Shown: piece after piece, positions 15,487-23,516 of the stretch
Layout of the letters: every line of letters starts with the position of its first letter
How positions within the stretch are numbered: the first letter of the stretch is position 1
Source: Craurococcus roseus
GTDB lineage: Bacteria; Pseudomonadota; Alphaproteobacteria; Acetobacterales; Acetobacteraceae
Direction: 5' to 3'
Length of the DNA stretch: 35,173 nucleotides
Assembly (NCBI RefSeq): GCF_039523795.1
Contig: NZ_BAAAFZ010000004.1
Span: forward strand, 1-35,173
Program-made: the position numbers and the translations under genes
Notes under the pieces: generated by a model
The model's input: only the letters and a program-made list of their open reading frames with translations
Database searches by the model: none
What the model was told of the DNA's origin: nothing

Positions 15487-16196
15487 GGGGGCCGGGCGAG
15501 TTCTGGCTCTTCCTCTCCACCTCGCCGCTGTTCTGGCTGGCGCTGACGCTCGGCGCCTACGTGGCCGCGGACGCGCTGGCGGCGAGGACGGGGCGGCACC
15601 CGGCGGTGAACCCGGTGCTGCTGACGGTCGCCGGCGTCGGCGCGGTGCTGCTCGCCACCGGCACGAGCCACCAGACCTACTTCGCGGGGGCGCAGTTCAT
15701 CAACGTGCTGCTCGGCCCGGCGACGGTGGCCTTCGCAGTGCCCATCCTACGCCACCGCTCCGCCATCCGCCGCAACCTGCCCGCCATCGCCGCGACCCTC
15801 GCGGCCGGCACCACCACCGGCGTCGTCAGCGCGGTGCTGCTGGCGAAGCTGTTCGGCGGCGGGCAGGCGCTGGTCGCCTCCGTGGCGCCGAAGTCCGTCA
15901 CCGCGCCCATCGCCATGGGCATCTCGCGCGAGATCGGCGGCTTGCCGGAGCTGACGGCCGTGGTGGTCATCGCCACCGGCATCACCGGCGCCGTGCTGGT
16001 GACGCCGCTGATGGACGCGCTCGGCATCCGCGACTGGCGGGCGCGGGGCTTCGCCGCGGGTTTGGCGGCGCACGGCATCGGCACGGCGCGGGCGTTGCAG
16101 GTGAATCCGGTGGCGGGCACCTTCGCGGGCTTGGCGCTGGCGTTGAACGGGTTGGTGACGGCGCTGGCCGCGCCGCTGCTGTTCCGCTTGTTCTGA
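15483..16196 (+). CDS. LrgB family membrane protein
   Basis: A 237-residue LrgB/CidB-family protein with about six to seven hydrophobic helices. Family features visible are HPAVNPVLLTVAG near residue 38, GPATVAFAVPILRHRSAI near 79, SVAPKSVTAPIAMGISREIGG near 136 (the most conserved stretch) and GLAAHGIGTARALQVNPVAGTFAGLA near 193. It works with the LrgA-type partner immediately upstream, whose stop codon it overlaps by four bases. Homologues affect cell lysis control or transport of glycolate and pyruvate. The GTG at 15483 is the only start that preserves the overlap and the family length. It converges on the XRE regulator with a gap of only three bases. Confidence 0.9.
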   Translation: MRGPGEFWLFLSTSPLFWLALTLGAYVAADALAARTGRHPAVNPVLLTVAGVGAVLLATGTSHQTYFAGAQFINVLLGPATVAFAVPILRHRSAIRRNLPAIAATLAAGTTTGVVSAVLLAKLFGGGQALVASVAPKSVTAPIAMGISREIGGLPELTAVVVIATGITGAVLVTPLMDALGIRDWRARGFAAGLAAHGIGTARALQVNPVAGTFAGLALALNGLVTALAAPLLFRLF

Positions 16197-16199
16197 GGG

Positions 16200-17018
16200 T
16201 CAGCGCCCCGCCAGCAGCGCCGCCGTCCTCGCGTCCGCCGGGTAGAACGCCTCGATCGCAAGTTCGGACAGCGTCACCTCGACCGGGGTGCCGAACACCA
16301 TGGTGGTCGAGAGGAACGACAGGCGGCCGCGCGGCGTGTCCAACTCCATCGGCACGGCGATGCCGTCGTCCGCCGCCTCGGCGCCCGGCTCTTCCGCGGC
16401 GCCCGCGCCGAAGGACCGCACTTCTTCCAGCAACGCGGCCAGCTTGCGGTCGCCGCTGGCGTCCACCTGCCGCCGCAACCGCTCCAGCAGGTGCGCGCGC
16501 CACCGCGGCAGGTTGGCGATGCGCGGCGCCAAGCCGCGCGGGTGCAGGCTCAGCCGCATCCCATTGACCAGCGGCGCCACCAGCGCCGGGTCCTCCACGC
16601 CCGCGAGCAGCGGCGCCACGGCCTCGTTCGCGGCCACGATGTTCCAGTGCCGGTCGATCGCCAGCGCGGGGAAGGGCATGTGCGCGCGCAGGATGCGCTC
16701 CACCGCGTCCCGCGCCGCCGCCATGTCCGGCGCGCCCAACGGCCGTTCGGGGTAGACGGGCGCGTAGCCGGCGGCGAGCAGCAGCGCGTTCCGCTCGCGC
16801 AGCGGCACGTCGAGCGCCGCGGCCAAGCGCAGCACCATCTCGCGGCTCGGCGCCGCGCGGCCGCTTTCCACGAAGCTCAGGTGCCGCTGCGAGACTTCCG
16901 CGTCGAGCGCCAGGTCGAGCTGGCTCCGCCGCCGCCGCTGCCGCCAGGCGCGCAGCCTTTCGCCGATCGGGAGCCTGGCGTCGGTGGGGTCGGGGTGCAG
17001 GACGGTCGCGGTGGCCAT
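16200..17018 (-). CDS. XRE-family regulator with MmyB-like ligand domain
   Basis: A 272-residue transcription factor. Residues about 17-75 form a Cro/C1-type helix-turn-helix (IGERLRAWRQRRRRSQLDLA, then VSQRHLSFVESGRAAPSREM). Residues about 100-270 match the MmyB-like PAS-type ligand-binding domain (ILRAHMPFPALAIDRHWNIV; LDTPRGRLSFLSTTMVFGTP; LAIEAFYPADARTA). This architecture is common in alphaproteobacteria and actinobacteria, often beside an oxidoreductase or hydrolase it controls. It diverges from a small membrane protein and an alpha/beta hydrolase, which are the obvious target candidates. No Shine-Dalgarno precedes ATG 17018, but a TAAAAT box ends five bases before it, which suggests a leaderless transcript. 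Confidence 0.92.
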   Translation of the reverse strand: MATATVLHPDPTDARLPIGERLRAWRQRRRRSQLDLALDAEVSQRHLSFVESGRAAPSREMVLRLAAALDVPLRERNALLLAAGYAPVYPERPLGAPDMAAARDAVERILRAHMPFPALAIDRHWNIVAANEAVAPLLAGVEDPALVAPLVNGMRLSLHPRGLAPRIANLPRWRAHLLERLRRQVDASGDRKLAALLEEVRSFGAGAAEEPGAEAADDGIAVPMELDTPRGRLSFLSTTMVFGTPVEVTLSELAIEAFYPADARTAALLAGR

Positions 17019-17023
17019 AGCGC

Positions 17024-17029
17024 ATTTTA
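17024..17029 (-). promoter_or_regulatory. -10-like box for a possibly leaderless XRE gene
   Basis: On the minus strand TAAAAT lies five bases before the regulator's ATG, so a transcript starting at the usual distance would begin at or next to the start codon. No good -35 box stands 17 bases further up, and no Shine-Dalgarno is present. It is one of very few AT-rich hexamers in this stretch. Confidence 0.35.
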
Positions 17030-17131
17030 CACCCGTTCCGCCGCGCGCCGATGACCTCCGACGTAATCGACGCGCGGCCGGCCCTTGGGCGAGTGTTCCC
17101 CCGTCGCCAACCCGAACAAGGAGACGCAGGC

Positions 17132-17545
17132 ATGGCCGACACCCTCCACCCCACCCCTTTCCTCCGCTTCGCCCTGCTGGGCGACGCCGCGGCGAGCGGC
17201 GCCACCGGGCTGCTGCTGGCGGCTGGCGCCGGCGCCCTCGCGTCGTTGCTCGGCCTGCCGGAAGGGCTGCTCCGCGTCGCCGGGCTGCTCTTGCTGCCCT
17301 ACGCCGCCTTTGTCGCCTGGGCCGGGACGCGCGACGGCGTGCCGCGCAACGCGGTCCGCGCCGTCGTGGCCATCAACCTGCTCTGGGTGCTCGACAGCGT
17401 GCTGCTGCTGGCGTTCGGCCCGGTGTCGCCGAACGGCCTGGGCGTCGCCTTCGTGCTGGCGCAGGCGCTGGTGGTCGCGGGCTTCGCCGCCATGCAGTGG
17501 ACGGCGCTCCGGGGCGGCGCGTCCACCGCGCGGGCCGCGGCCTGA
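17132..17545 (+). CDS. small four-helix membrane protein, function unknown
   Basis: A 137-residue integral membrane protein with four predicted helices: FLRFALLGDAAASGATGLLL, LLRVAGLLLLPYAAFVAWAG, AVVAINLLWVLDSVLLLAFG and LGVAFVLAQALVVAGFAAMQ. I do not recognise a named family with confidence; similar small proteins are common in proteobacteria as conserved hypotheticals. AAGGAG lies nine bases before ATG 17132. It is 113 bases from the divergent XRE regulator and is followed after 19 bases by the alpha/beta hydrolase, so it probably heads a two-gene unit under that regulator. Confidence 0.8.
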   Translation: MADTLHPTPFLRFALLGDAAASGATGLLLAAGAGALASLLGLPEGLLRVAGLLLLPYAAFVAWAGTRDGVPRNAVRAVVAINLLWVLDSVLLLAFGPVSPNGLGVAFVLAQALVVAGFAAMQWTALRGGASTARAAA

Positions 17546-17564
17546 CGCGCCGGGAGAGCGGACG

Positions 17565-18410
17565 GTGCAGAGAGCCCCGGCCCTCGACGCCGCCGGCCAC
17601 GTCGTCACCCGCGACGGCGTGGCCCTGTTCCACCGCGATTGGGGCGGCGGCCGCGACGCCGCCCCGGTCGTCTTCCTGGCGAGTTGGAGCCTCGCCAGCG
17701 ACTCCTGGGCCCACCAGATGATGGCTTGCCGCGCCGCCGGCCTGCGCCCGGTCGCCTACGACCGGCGCGGCCACGGCCGCTCCGCCGATCCCGGCCGAGG
17801 GTACGACTTCGACACGCTGGCCGACGACCTCGCGGACGTGCTGGAAGCGCTCGGCATCCGCAGCGCCACCCTCGTCACCTTCTCCGCCGGCGCGGGCGAG
17901 GCGGTGCGCTACCTGACGCGGCACGGCGCCGCGCGCGTTTCGCGCCTCGCGCTGGTGGCGCCGACCACGCCGTTGATGGCCCGGACGGGCGACAACCCGG
18001 ACGGCATCGATACCGCGGTCTTAGACGCCTTCGCGCGGGACGAGATGCTGCGGGACTGGCCGCGCTGGCTGGAGGACAACGGCCGCGCTTTCGCCGGGCC
18101 GGACGTGTCCGAGCCGATGCTGGCCTGGGTGAAGGGCATGGCGCTCCGGCCTTCGCTCCTCGCCTTGGCCGAGTTCCACCGAACGCTCACCCGCACCGAC
18201 TTCCGCGGCGAGCTGCCGCGGCTCGGCCTGCCGGTGCTGGTGGTCCAGGGCGACCGGGACGCCACCTGCCCGCTGGACCTGACCGGCCGGCGCACCGCCG
18301 CCCTGGTGCCCGGCGCACGGCTGCTGGTGTACGAGGGCGCGCCGCACGGCCTCTTCGTCAGCCACGCGGAGCGCCTCGGCGCCGACCTGCTCGCCTTCGC
18401 GGCAGGGTAG
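17565..18410 (+). CDS. alpha/beta hydrolase (arylesterase/non-haem haloperoxidase-like)
   Basis: A 281-residue alpha/beta-hydrolase. The family landmarks are AYDRRGHGRSADPGRGYDFD (residues about 64-83), LADDLADVLEALGI and the nucleophile elbow VTFSAGAGEAVRY with Ser near 107. The acid is in VQGDRDATCPLDL and the catalytic His in YEGAPHGLF near the end. Two oddities are visible: the usual first Gly of GxSxG is Thr, and the usual oxyanion HG after the first strand is replaced by AS (FLASWSLASDSW). The catalytic triad itself is intact, so activity may persist with altered specificity. GTG 17565 has GGGAGAG about six bases upstream and follows the membrane gene by 19 bases. Confidence 0.87.
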   Translation: MQRAPALDAAGHVVTRDGVALFHRDWGGGRDAAPVVFLASWSLASDSWAHQMMACRAAGLRPVAYDRRGHGRSADPGRGYDFDTLADDLADVLEALGIRSATLVTFSAGAGEAVRYLTRHGAARVSRLALVAPTTPLMARTGDNPDGIDTAVLDAFARDEMLRDWPRWLEDNGRAFAGPDVSEPMLAWVKGMALRPSLLALAEFHRTLTRTDFRGELPRLGLPVLVVQGDRDATCPLDLTGRRTAALVPGARLLVYEGAPHGLFVSHAERLGADLLAFAAG

Positions 18411-18432
18411 CGGGGGGAGGGTCAGCCCCGCT
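18409..18432. terminator. weak hairpin across two convergent stop codons
   Basis: AGCGGGG (18409-18415) pairs with CCCCGCT (18426-18432) around a ten-base loop that contains the exporter's stop codon; the left arm begins in the hydrolase stop codon. A 7-bp GC stem with a large loop is a modest terminator candidate for the convergent pair. Confidence 0.35.
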
Positions 18433-19732
18433 TGGGCACGCCCCGCAGGAAGGCCTGCGTGCCGACGGCGCAGAGCACCATGCAGGCCACCGTGGCGCCG
18501 CCGCTGCCGTCCTCGGTCGCGCCGGCCGCCACCGTCATCAGCGCGCCGAAGCCCATCTGCAAGGCGCCGACGAGGCCCGAGGCGGTGCCGGCCAGCCCCG
18601 GCCGCACGCTGACCGCCGCCGCGATGGCGCTCGGCTGCGCGACGCCGTTGCCGAAGGCCATGACCATCATCGGCAGAAAGAACAGGAAGATGTTGGGCGG
18701 CGCGAAGACCAGCAGCAGCACGGCGAGCACGCCGCCCGCCAGGATCAGTCCCGTGCCCAGGCGCAGCAGGCGCGACACGCCCAGCCGCACGGAAAGCCGC
18801 GCCGTGGTGAAGGTGCCGGCGCTCCAGGACAGGGCCAGCAGCATCATCGCGGCGGCGAGGTGCGTCGGCGGGTGCCCCATCCCGTTCACCACCACGACCG
18901 GCGTCCCGGACGCGAAGGCGAAGAACACGCCGGTCGAGAGGGACACGACGCCGCAGTAAGCGCGGAACGCCGGCAGGCGCAGCAGCTGCGCGTAGGCGCC
19001 TAGCATCCCGGCGACGCCCGGCAGCGGCGCCGGCTGCGCGAGCGTCTCCGGCAATCGCCAACGCATCGCCAGCCATAGCGGCGCGCCGATGAGGAGGCAG
19101 GCCAGCATGGTGGAGCGCCAGCCGAAATGCTCCGTCAGCACGCTGCCGAGCAGCGGCGACACCATGGGCGCCACCGACATGGCCGTGCTGACGTAACCGA
19201 TCACGCTCGCCGCCTGCTCGCGCGGGTATGCGTCGCGCACCATGGCGCGGCCCAGCACCAAGCCGGCGCATCCCCCGGCCGCTTGCAGCACCCGCGCGAC
19301 TATCAGCACCCCCGCGGTGGGCGCGGCGGCGGCGGCGGCCGAGCCCAGCAGGTAGAAGCCGAGGCCCGCCAGCAGCAGCGGCTTCCGCCCGTAGCGGTCG
19401 GACAACGGCCCGTAGAGGAGCTGCCCCAGCGCCACGCCGATGAGGTAGAGCGTCAGGGTGAGCTGCACGGTGCCGTAGGGCACGGCCAGCGCCGCCGCCA
19501 TCACCGGCATGGACGGGATGACGATCTGCATGGTGAAGGGGCCGAGGCCCGTCATGGCCACCAGCAGGAAGAGGGAGGGTTTCGGCCGGACCTGCGCCGC
19601 CGCGACGGCGCCCTCCGACGCGTCGCGCGGGCTCACGCCAGGGGTGTAGGGCGCCGGGGAGGGCCGATCCAGTGCGGCGGCGCGCCCGTCCGGACCGCCC
19701 TGTGAACCCGGACCGGAACCGCCAGAGGCCAT
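18422..19732 (-). CDS. Bcr/CflA family MFS multidrug exporter
   Basis: A 436-residue major facilitator with about 12 predicted TM helices, of the drug:H+ antiporter-1 Bcr/CflA subfamily (bicyclomycin, chloramphenicol and similar export). The motif-A loop GQLLYGPLSDRYGRKPLLL between helices 2 and 3 is clear. QIVIPSMPVMAAAL in the first helix and ARVLQAAGGCAGLVLGRAMV with VRDAYPREQAA match the subfamily's signature. The first 50 residues are a hydrophilic Gly/Pro-rich extension. ATG 19732 is preferred over the TTG at 19744; neither has a visible Shine-Dalgarno, and an internal start near the first helix is possible. It converges on the hydrolase gene with an 11-base gap and diverges from the DUF2254 gene. 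Confidence 0.9.
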   Translation of the reverse strand: MASGGSGPGSQGGPDGRAAALDRPSPAPYTPGVSPRDASEGAVAAAQVRPKPSLFLLVAMTGLGPFTMQIVIPSMPVMAAALAVPYGTVQLTLTLYLIGVALGQLLYGPLSDRYGRKPLLLAGLGFYLLGSAAAAAAPTAGVLIVARVLQAAGGCAGLVLGRAMVRDAYPREQAASVIGYVSTAMSVAPMVSPLLGSVLTEHFGWRSTMLACLLIGAPLWLAMRWRLPETLAQPAPLPGVAGMLGAYAQLLRLPAFRAYCGVVSLSTGVFFAFASGTPVVVVNGMGHPPTHLAAAMMLLALSWSAGTFTTARLSVRLGVSRLLRLGTGLILAGGVLAVLLLVFAPPNIFLFFLPMMVMAFGNGVAQPSAIAAAVSVRPGLAGTASGLVGALQMGFGALMTVAAGATEDGSGGATVACMVLCAVGTQAFLRGVPKRG

Positions 19733-19892
19733 ACGCGCTCGCAATAAGGGCGTCGGAGCGCGGCGACCGGTCTGTGAACGGGAGCGATGGAATGCAGGCC
19801 ACTCCGGCAGGAAGCGCGGCGGCTCGCCCGTGGACCGAGGCGACCACCGCCGCGGATGCCGCCCCTTCGGTTCCGGCCCCCCCGGTCAGGCC

Positions 19893-21182
19893 GTGACGCC
19901 GCGCCTGCGCGAATGGCTGGAAGCGCTCGGCGAGGCCTTCTGGCTCCGGCCCGCGCTCGTGGTCGCGGGTTGCGTGCTGCTCGGCGAAGCGGCGGTGCTG
20001 GCGGAGCGCGTGGGAGCGACGCCGGATTGGCTACCGGAAAGCTGGCTCTACGCGGGCGGCGCATCCGGCGCGCGGGAGCTGCTCAGCGCGGTGGCCTCCT
20101 CCTCGATCGGGGTCGCCGGCACGACCTTCTCCATCACCGTGGCGGCCCTGACCCTGGCGTCCGGCCAGATGGGGCCGCGGCTGCTGCGCAACTTCGTGCG
20201 CGACGCCGGCAACCAGCTCGCGCTCGGGGTGTTTCTCGGCGCCTTCGCCTACTCGCTCGTGGTGCTGCGCGCCGTGCGCTCCGCCGACGAAGGGCTGTTC
20301 GTGCCGGCCTTCGGCGTCACGGGCGCGCTCCTGCTCGCGCTGCTCTGCGTGGGCACGCTGGTCTGGTTCGTCCACCACATCGCTTCGGGCATCAACGTCG
20401 AGACGGTGATAGAACTCGTCCACGAGGACCTCTCGGCGGCGGTTTCGCGCCTCACGCTGGACCGGCCCGACCCCGCGGCGCCCCCTGGCGGGCCGCCGTG
20501 CGGGGCCGTTCCGGTGGTTTGCCGCAAGAGCGGCTACCTGCGCGCGCTGGACGACGGCGCGCTGGCCGACTGGGCGGCGGAGCAGGGCGCGACAGTGGTG
20601 TTGCTGGTCCGGCCCGGCGACTACATCCAGCCCGGGTCGCCGGTGGCCGAGGTCTCCCCGGCCGCGCAGGAGGGCGCCGCGGAGGAGGCGGTCGCGGGCG
20701 CCCTTTCCCTAGGCCCGCGGCAGGCCGCGACTCAGGACCTCGAATTCGCCGTGCGCCAACTCGTGGAGGTCGCGGTGCGGGCGCTGTCGCCGGGCGTCAA
20801 CGACCCCTTCACCGCGATCATGGTGCTGGACCGGCTCGGCGCGGCCCTGTGCGAAGTGGCGCCCCGCCACCTCCAGGGGGACGCGGTGCTGCGGGACGGG
20901 CGCGCGGTCCTGCGCCGGCGCCGGATCATCGACTACGACGGGCTGTGCGACGCGATGTTCCACATGATCCGGCAGAACGCGGTCGGCTCGCCGGCGGTGC
21001 TGATCCATCTGCTGCAAACGCTCGCGCGCGCGGCGACGGTCGAGACCCGCCCCGAACGCCGCGCCGCGCTGCGCCGGCACGCGGACCTGGCGCTGGAAGC
21101 CGGACGCGGGGGCACGGGCGATCCCGCCACCCTCGCGGCTTTGGAGGCGCGGCACCGCGACGTTCGGACGGTGGTTGCGTGA
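19893..21182 (+). CDS. DUF2254 family membrane protein
   Basis: A 429-residue predicted inner-membrane protein of the DUF2254 family. The N-terminal third holds about four TM helices (ALVVAGCVLLGEAAVLAERV; ELLSAVASSSIGVAGTTFSI; LALGVFLGAFAYSLVVLRAV; ALLLALLCVGTLVWFVHHIA). The rest is soluble, with VRPGDYIQPGSPVAEVSP near 245 and the family signature ALSPGVNDPFTAIMVLDRLG near 305. The segments GQMGPRLLRNFVRD and VVCRKSGYLRALD also fit. The function is unknown. The start is uncertain: GTG 19893 gives family length but has only a weak CAGG upstream. An in-frame GTG at 19830 would add 21 Arg/Gly-rich residues. Confidence 0.85.
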   Translation: MTPRLREWLEALGEAFWLRPALVVAGCVLLGEAAVLAERVGATPDWLPESWLYAGGASGARELLSAVASSSIGVAGTTFSITVAALTLASGQMGPRLLRNFVRDAGNQLALGVFLGAFAYSLVVLRAVRSADEGLFVPAFGVTGALLLALLCVGTLVWFVHHIASGINVETVIELVHEDLSAAVSRLTLDRPDPAAPPGGPPCGAVPVVCRKSGYLRALDDGALADWAAEQGATVVLLVRPGDYIQPGSPVAEVSPAAQEGAAEEAVAGALSLGPRQAATQDLEFAVRQLVEVAVRALSPGVNDPFTAIMVLDRLGAALCEVAPRHLQGDAVLRDGRAVLRRRRIIDYDGLCDAMFHMIRQNAVGSPAVLIHLLQTLARAATVETRPERRAALRRHADLALEAGRGGTGDPATLAALEARHRDVRTVVA

Positions 21183-21360
21183 GTGGCAGCGGAGGGCCGC
21201 CCGGCCTGGAGGGCAAGGGGGCCGGCGCCGCCCGCCCCGGCGGCGCGACGGAGCCGAGACACGGAATTTCTTCGGGTCGCGTCGAAGCGCGGTGGTGAAT
21301 TGGTTCCGCGTCGTCACCATATGCTGGCCTGCGCCGCCAGCGCGCTGGAGGAGGCCCGCC

Positions 21361-21615
21361 GTGCCGAACCGGACGTGCTGCGAAGACGTGGTCTTCAAAC
21401 GCCCCTTCATGCTGAAGGGGTGGGCCGAACCGCACCCCGCCGGGACCTACGCCGTCGAAACGGAGGAAGAGCTGATCGAAGGGCTCTCCTTCCCGGCTTA
21501 CCGGCGCGTTTCGACGACGCTCACGCGCCGGCCGAACCGCGCCGGGGCCTTGGTGCAGGCGATTCCCGTCGATCCGCAGGAACTGGCGAGGGCGCGGGCC
21601 GCCGACGGGGCATGA
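21361..21615 (+). CDS. small conserved protein of unknown function
   Basis: An 84-residue protein containing VVFKRPFMLKGWAEPHPAGT, then YAVETEEELIEGLSFPAYRR and a C-terminal IPVDPQELARARA. I recall similar conserved hypothetical proteins in Bradyrhizobium and Methylobacterium relatives, with the same F..PF.L.G...PAGTY.VET.EE.IEGLSF pattern; no function is assigned. GTG 21361 is well supported by GGAGGAGG six bases upstream (21347-21354). Sequence before it in the same frame is not protein-like. It heads a run of small same-strand genes to 22.5 kb. Confidence 0.75.
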   Translation: MPNRTCCEDVVFKRPFMLKGWAEPHPAGTYAVETEEELIEGLSFPAYRRVSTTLTRRPNRAGALVQAIPVDPQELARARAADGA

Positions 21616-21663
21616 GCGCCGCGGCGGCCGCGCGCCGTGCACGACGCGACAAGGAGTGAGACC

Positions 21664-22002
21664 ATGACCGAGCCGAAGCCTACGCCGATCGCCTCCGAGC
21701 CGCGCTGGGACGGGAGGCGCGTGCTGTTCGAGGTCGCGGATGGCGACAGCAGTGCGCGATGCACGATCTCCGTGAACGCGTTGCAGGACCTGAGCGGGCA
21801 GCGGCGCTTCAAGCCGGCGGACCTGCTCGTGTGCTTCGCCGGGGCGCGGCCGCGGATCGAGGCGATCGCGCTCGCCAAGCTCCGGGGGCGAAACGCGAGC
21901 ACGACGGGGCTGCTCTACATCTGGTCCGACGACATCGACGATCCGCCGCCGGAGGACACGCCTGTCGCTGCGGAGAAGGCGAGAACCCGGCGCTTCGCCT
22001 GA
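21664..22002 (+). CDS. DUF1488-like small protein
   Basis: A 112-residue protein resembling the DUF1488 family: RWDGRRVLFEVADGDSSARC, then TISVNALQDLSGQRRFKPAD (the family's C.IS..AL.dl core), and IEAIALAKLRGRNAS. The C-terminal 25 residues, DDIDDPPPEDTPVAAEKART, are acidic then basic and probably disordered. The function is unknown. AAGGAGTGAG lies directly upstream of ATG 21664. The spacing and direction fit a shared unit with its small neighbours. Confidence 0.78.
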   Translation: MTEPKPTPIASEPRWDGRRVLFEVADGDSSARCTISVNALQDLSGQRRFKPADLLVCFAGARPRIEAIALAKLRGRNASTTGLLYIWSDDIDDPPPEDTPVAAEKARTRRFA

Positions 22003-22054
22003 ACCGTCGCGCGCCCCGGCATCGGGCGGGCGCGCAGCCATCGGAGGACACGAC

Positions 22055-22192
22055 ATGGCCAAGGGTCAGAAGCGCAGCAACCGGGAACTCAAGAAGCCGA
22101 AGGCCGCGAAGAAGCCGGCGCCGGTTTCGGCGTCGCCTTTCAGTCGGGAGCCGCCGAAGAAGGGGCCGCCGCCCGCCCGGAGCGGCTCTTGA
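22055..22192 (+). CDS. short basic protein (MAKGQKRSNRE type)
   Basis: A 45-residue protein starting MAKGQKRSNRELKKPKAAKK and ending in a Pro/Lys-rich tail. Similar tiny proteins with an MAKGQxRxNRExKKPK start are, to my knowledge, widespread in alphaproteobacteria as hypotheticals, often mistaken for noise. GGAGG lies seven bases before ATG 22055. Its extreme basic charge suggests nucleic-acid contact, but this is a guess. Confidence 0.72.
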   Translation: MAKGQKRSNRELKKPKAAKKPAPVSASPFSREPPKKGPPPARSGS

Positions 22193-22206
22193 GGGTTGCG
22201 CCGGTC

Positions 22207-22242
22207 GGGCGCGCGTGCCTTCCGCCGCACGGCGGAGCGCCC
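22207..22242 (+). terminator. nested GC hairpin after the small basic gene
   Basis: An outer pair GGGCGC/GCGCCC (22207-22212, 22237-22242) encloses an inner stem TCCGCCG/CGGCGGA (22221-22236). It lies 15 bases past the stop at 22192. No T-run follows. Transcription may still pass on to the next small frame. Confidence 0.35.
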
Positions 22243-22262
22243 GGCCCGGAAGGGGGCGCGGC

Positions 22263-22472
22263 ATGTTCGGGTTGGTGAGGAAGCTCCTCGGCAGGATGCG
22301 GTACCGGCGGCGTTGGGGCGTGATCGCCGCGGCCGCCGAGGCCGCCGCCGACAGCGCGATCGCCGAAGCCAGCCGGCGGGGTCGCGGCCGGCGTGCCCGG
22401 AACGAGGAGAGCCCGTCGCGCCGAGTCGCCGCCCTTGCGGTGGATGCGGATGGGCGCCCGGCCGGGCGGTAG
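22263..22472 (+). CDS. possible small basic protein
   Basis: A 69-residue frame starting MFGLVRKLLGRMRYRRRWGV, then an Ala-rich helix (IAAAAEAAADSAIAEAS) and an Arg-rich tail. GGAAGGGGG stands a few bases before ATG 22263. The amphipathic basic start and alanine helix look protein-like, but Ala/Arg richness is also what chance frames give at this GC. I recognise no family. Confidence 0.42.
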   Translation: MFGLVRKLLGRMRYRRRWGVIAAAAEAAADSAIAEASRRGRGRRARNEESPSRRVAALAVDADGRPAGR

Positions 22473-22639
22473 GCTTCGGCGGCCACGCTGAAGGCGGGTA
22501 GCAGCCGCGCACCTGACGACCAAGAATGGCGGCCACGCTGTCGGCGATGGCCCCGCCGCTTCGATCGCGGGGCGGTCCCATGTTGCACGACGGCGCCCGG
22601 CCGCGGCAGGCGGCCCTCAGGCGTCCATCGCGGCGCCTC

Positions 22640-23503
22640 CTACCACCTGAGCCCGCGCACCGCCGCCACCGGGTCCACGCCTTCCGACAGCGCCACCTCG
22701 CGCAGCCGCTCGGCCGTAGGGCTGTCGCCGTGCGCGAAGGCCGCGAGGCCGGTCAGCGCCCACAGCGCGTCCAGCCCCGCCGCTTGCGCCCCCGCGAGGT
22801 CCGTGTGCGGCGTGTCGCCGATCGCCACCACGCGGCGACGGTCCGAAAGGCCCAACAACTCCAGCACCGGTCCGTACACGGCCGGGTCGGGCTTCCCCAC
22901 CTCCAGCACCGTCCCGCCGAAGGCGAGGTAGATGTCGGCCAGCGCCCCGGCGCAGATCAGCCGCTCGGTCCCCACCATCACGTGCCGGTCCGGGTTCACG
23001 CAGAGCATGGGCAGCCGGTGGGCGAAGGCGGCTTCCAGTGCCGGGCGGTAGGCTCCGGCGTCGAGGGAGCCGCGCTCCGGGTCGGGGCCGGTGTTGAGCA
23101 GGAAGTCGGCGTCGGCAGGGTCCGGCACCAGCTCGGCCACGCCGTCCTCCGCCACGGACAGGTCGCGCCCCGGCCCGATGTGGAAGGCCCGCCGGCCGCG
23201 CAGTTCCGCGAAGAACGGGTGGTCGCGCCGCGCCATCAGCCGCCACGCGATCTCGCCGGAGGACATGATGCCGTCGTAGAGCGCGCGGTCCAGGCCCATG
23301 CCGTCCAGCAGCCGCTGCACCGCCCAGGAGCGGCGCGGCGCGTTGGTGAGGAACGCCACCTGCTTGCCGCGCTTCTTCAGCTCGGCCAGCGCTTCCGGCA
23401 CGCCGGGGTAGGGCCGCTGGCCGTCGTGCACCACGCCCCAAAGGTCGAGCACGAACCCGTCGTAGCGGTCGGCCACCGGCGCGATGCCGTCTAGAATTTC
23501 CAC
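22640..23503 (-). CDS. TIGR01459-type HAD class IIA hydrolase
   Basis: A 287-residue HAD-superfamily phosphatase of subclass IIA (NagD/4-nitrophenylphosphatase-like), TIGR01459 type common in alphaproteobacteria. Motif I, FVLDLWGVVHDG (nucleophilic Asp near 20), motif II in VAFLTNAPRRSW, motif III Lys in VLEVGKPDPAVYG and motif IV AIGDTPHTDLAGAQAAG are all present. The substrate is unknown. The GTG start at 23503 has GGGAG about six bases upstream. It lies 13 bases after pyrD in the same direction, so the two form an operon; whether the phosphatase acts on a nucleotide is only suggested by that context. Confidence 0.88.
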   Translation of the reverse strand: MEILDGIAPVADRYDGFVLDLWGVVHDGQRPYPGVPEALAELKKRGKQVAFLTNAPRRSWAVQRLLDGMGLDRALYDGIMSSGEIAWRLMARRDHPFFAELRGRRAFHIGPGRDLSVAEDGVAELVPDPADADFLLNTGPDPERGSLDAGAYRPALEAAFAHRLPMLCVNPDRHVMVGTERLICAGALADIYLAFGGTVLEVGKPDPAVYGPVLELLGLSDRRRVVAIGDTPHTDLAGAQAAGLDALWALTGLAAFAHGDSPTAERLREVALSEGVDPVAAVRGLRW

Positions 23504-23516
23504 GCTGACTCCCTTC

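Noticed and set aside
22478..22540. Direct repeat GGCGGCCACGCTG at 22478-22490 and 22528-22540
   Set aside because: Only 13 bases in GC-rich intergenic DNA, with no third copy or associated element; chance is a sufficient explanation.
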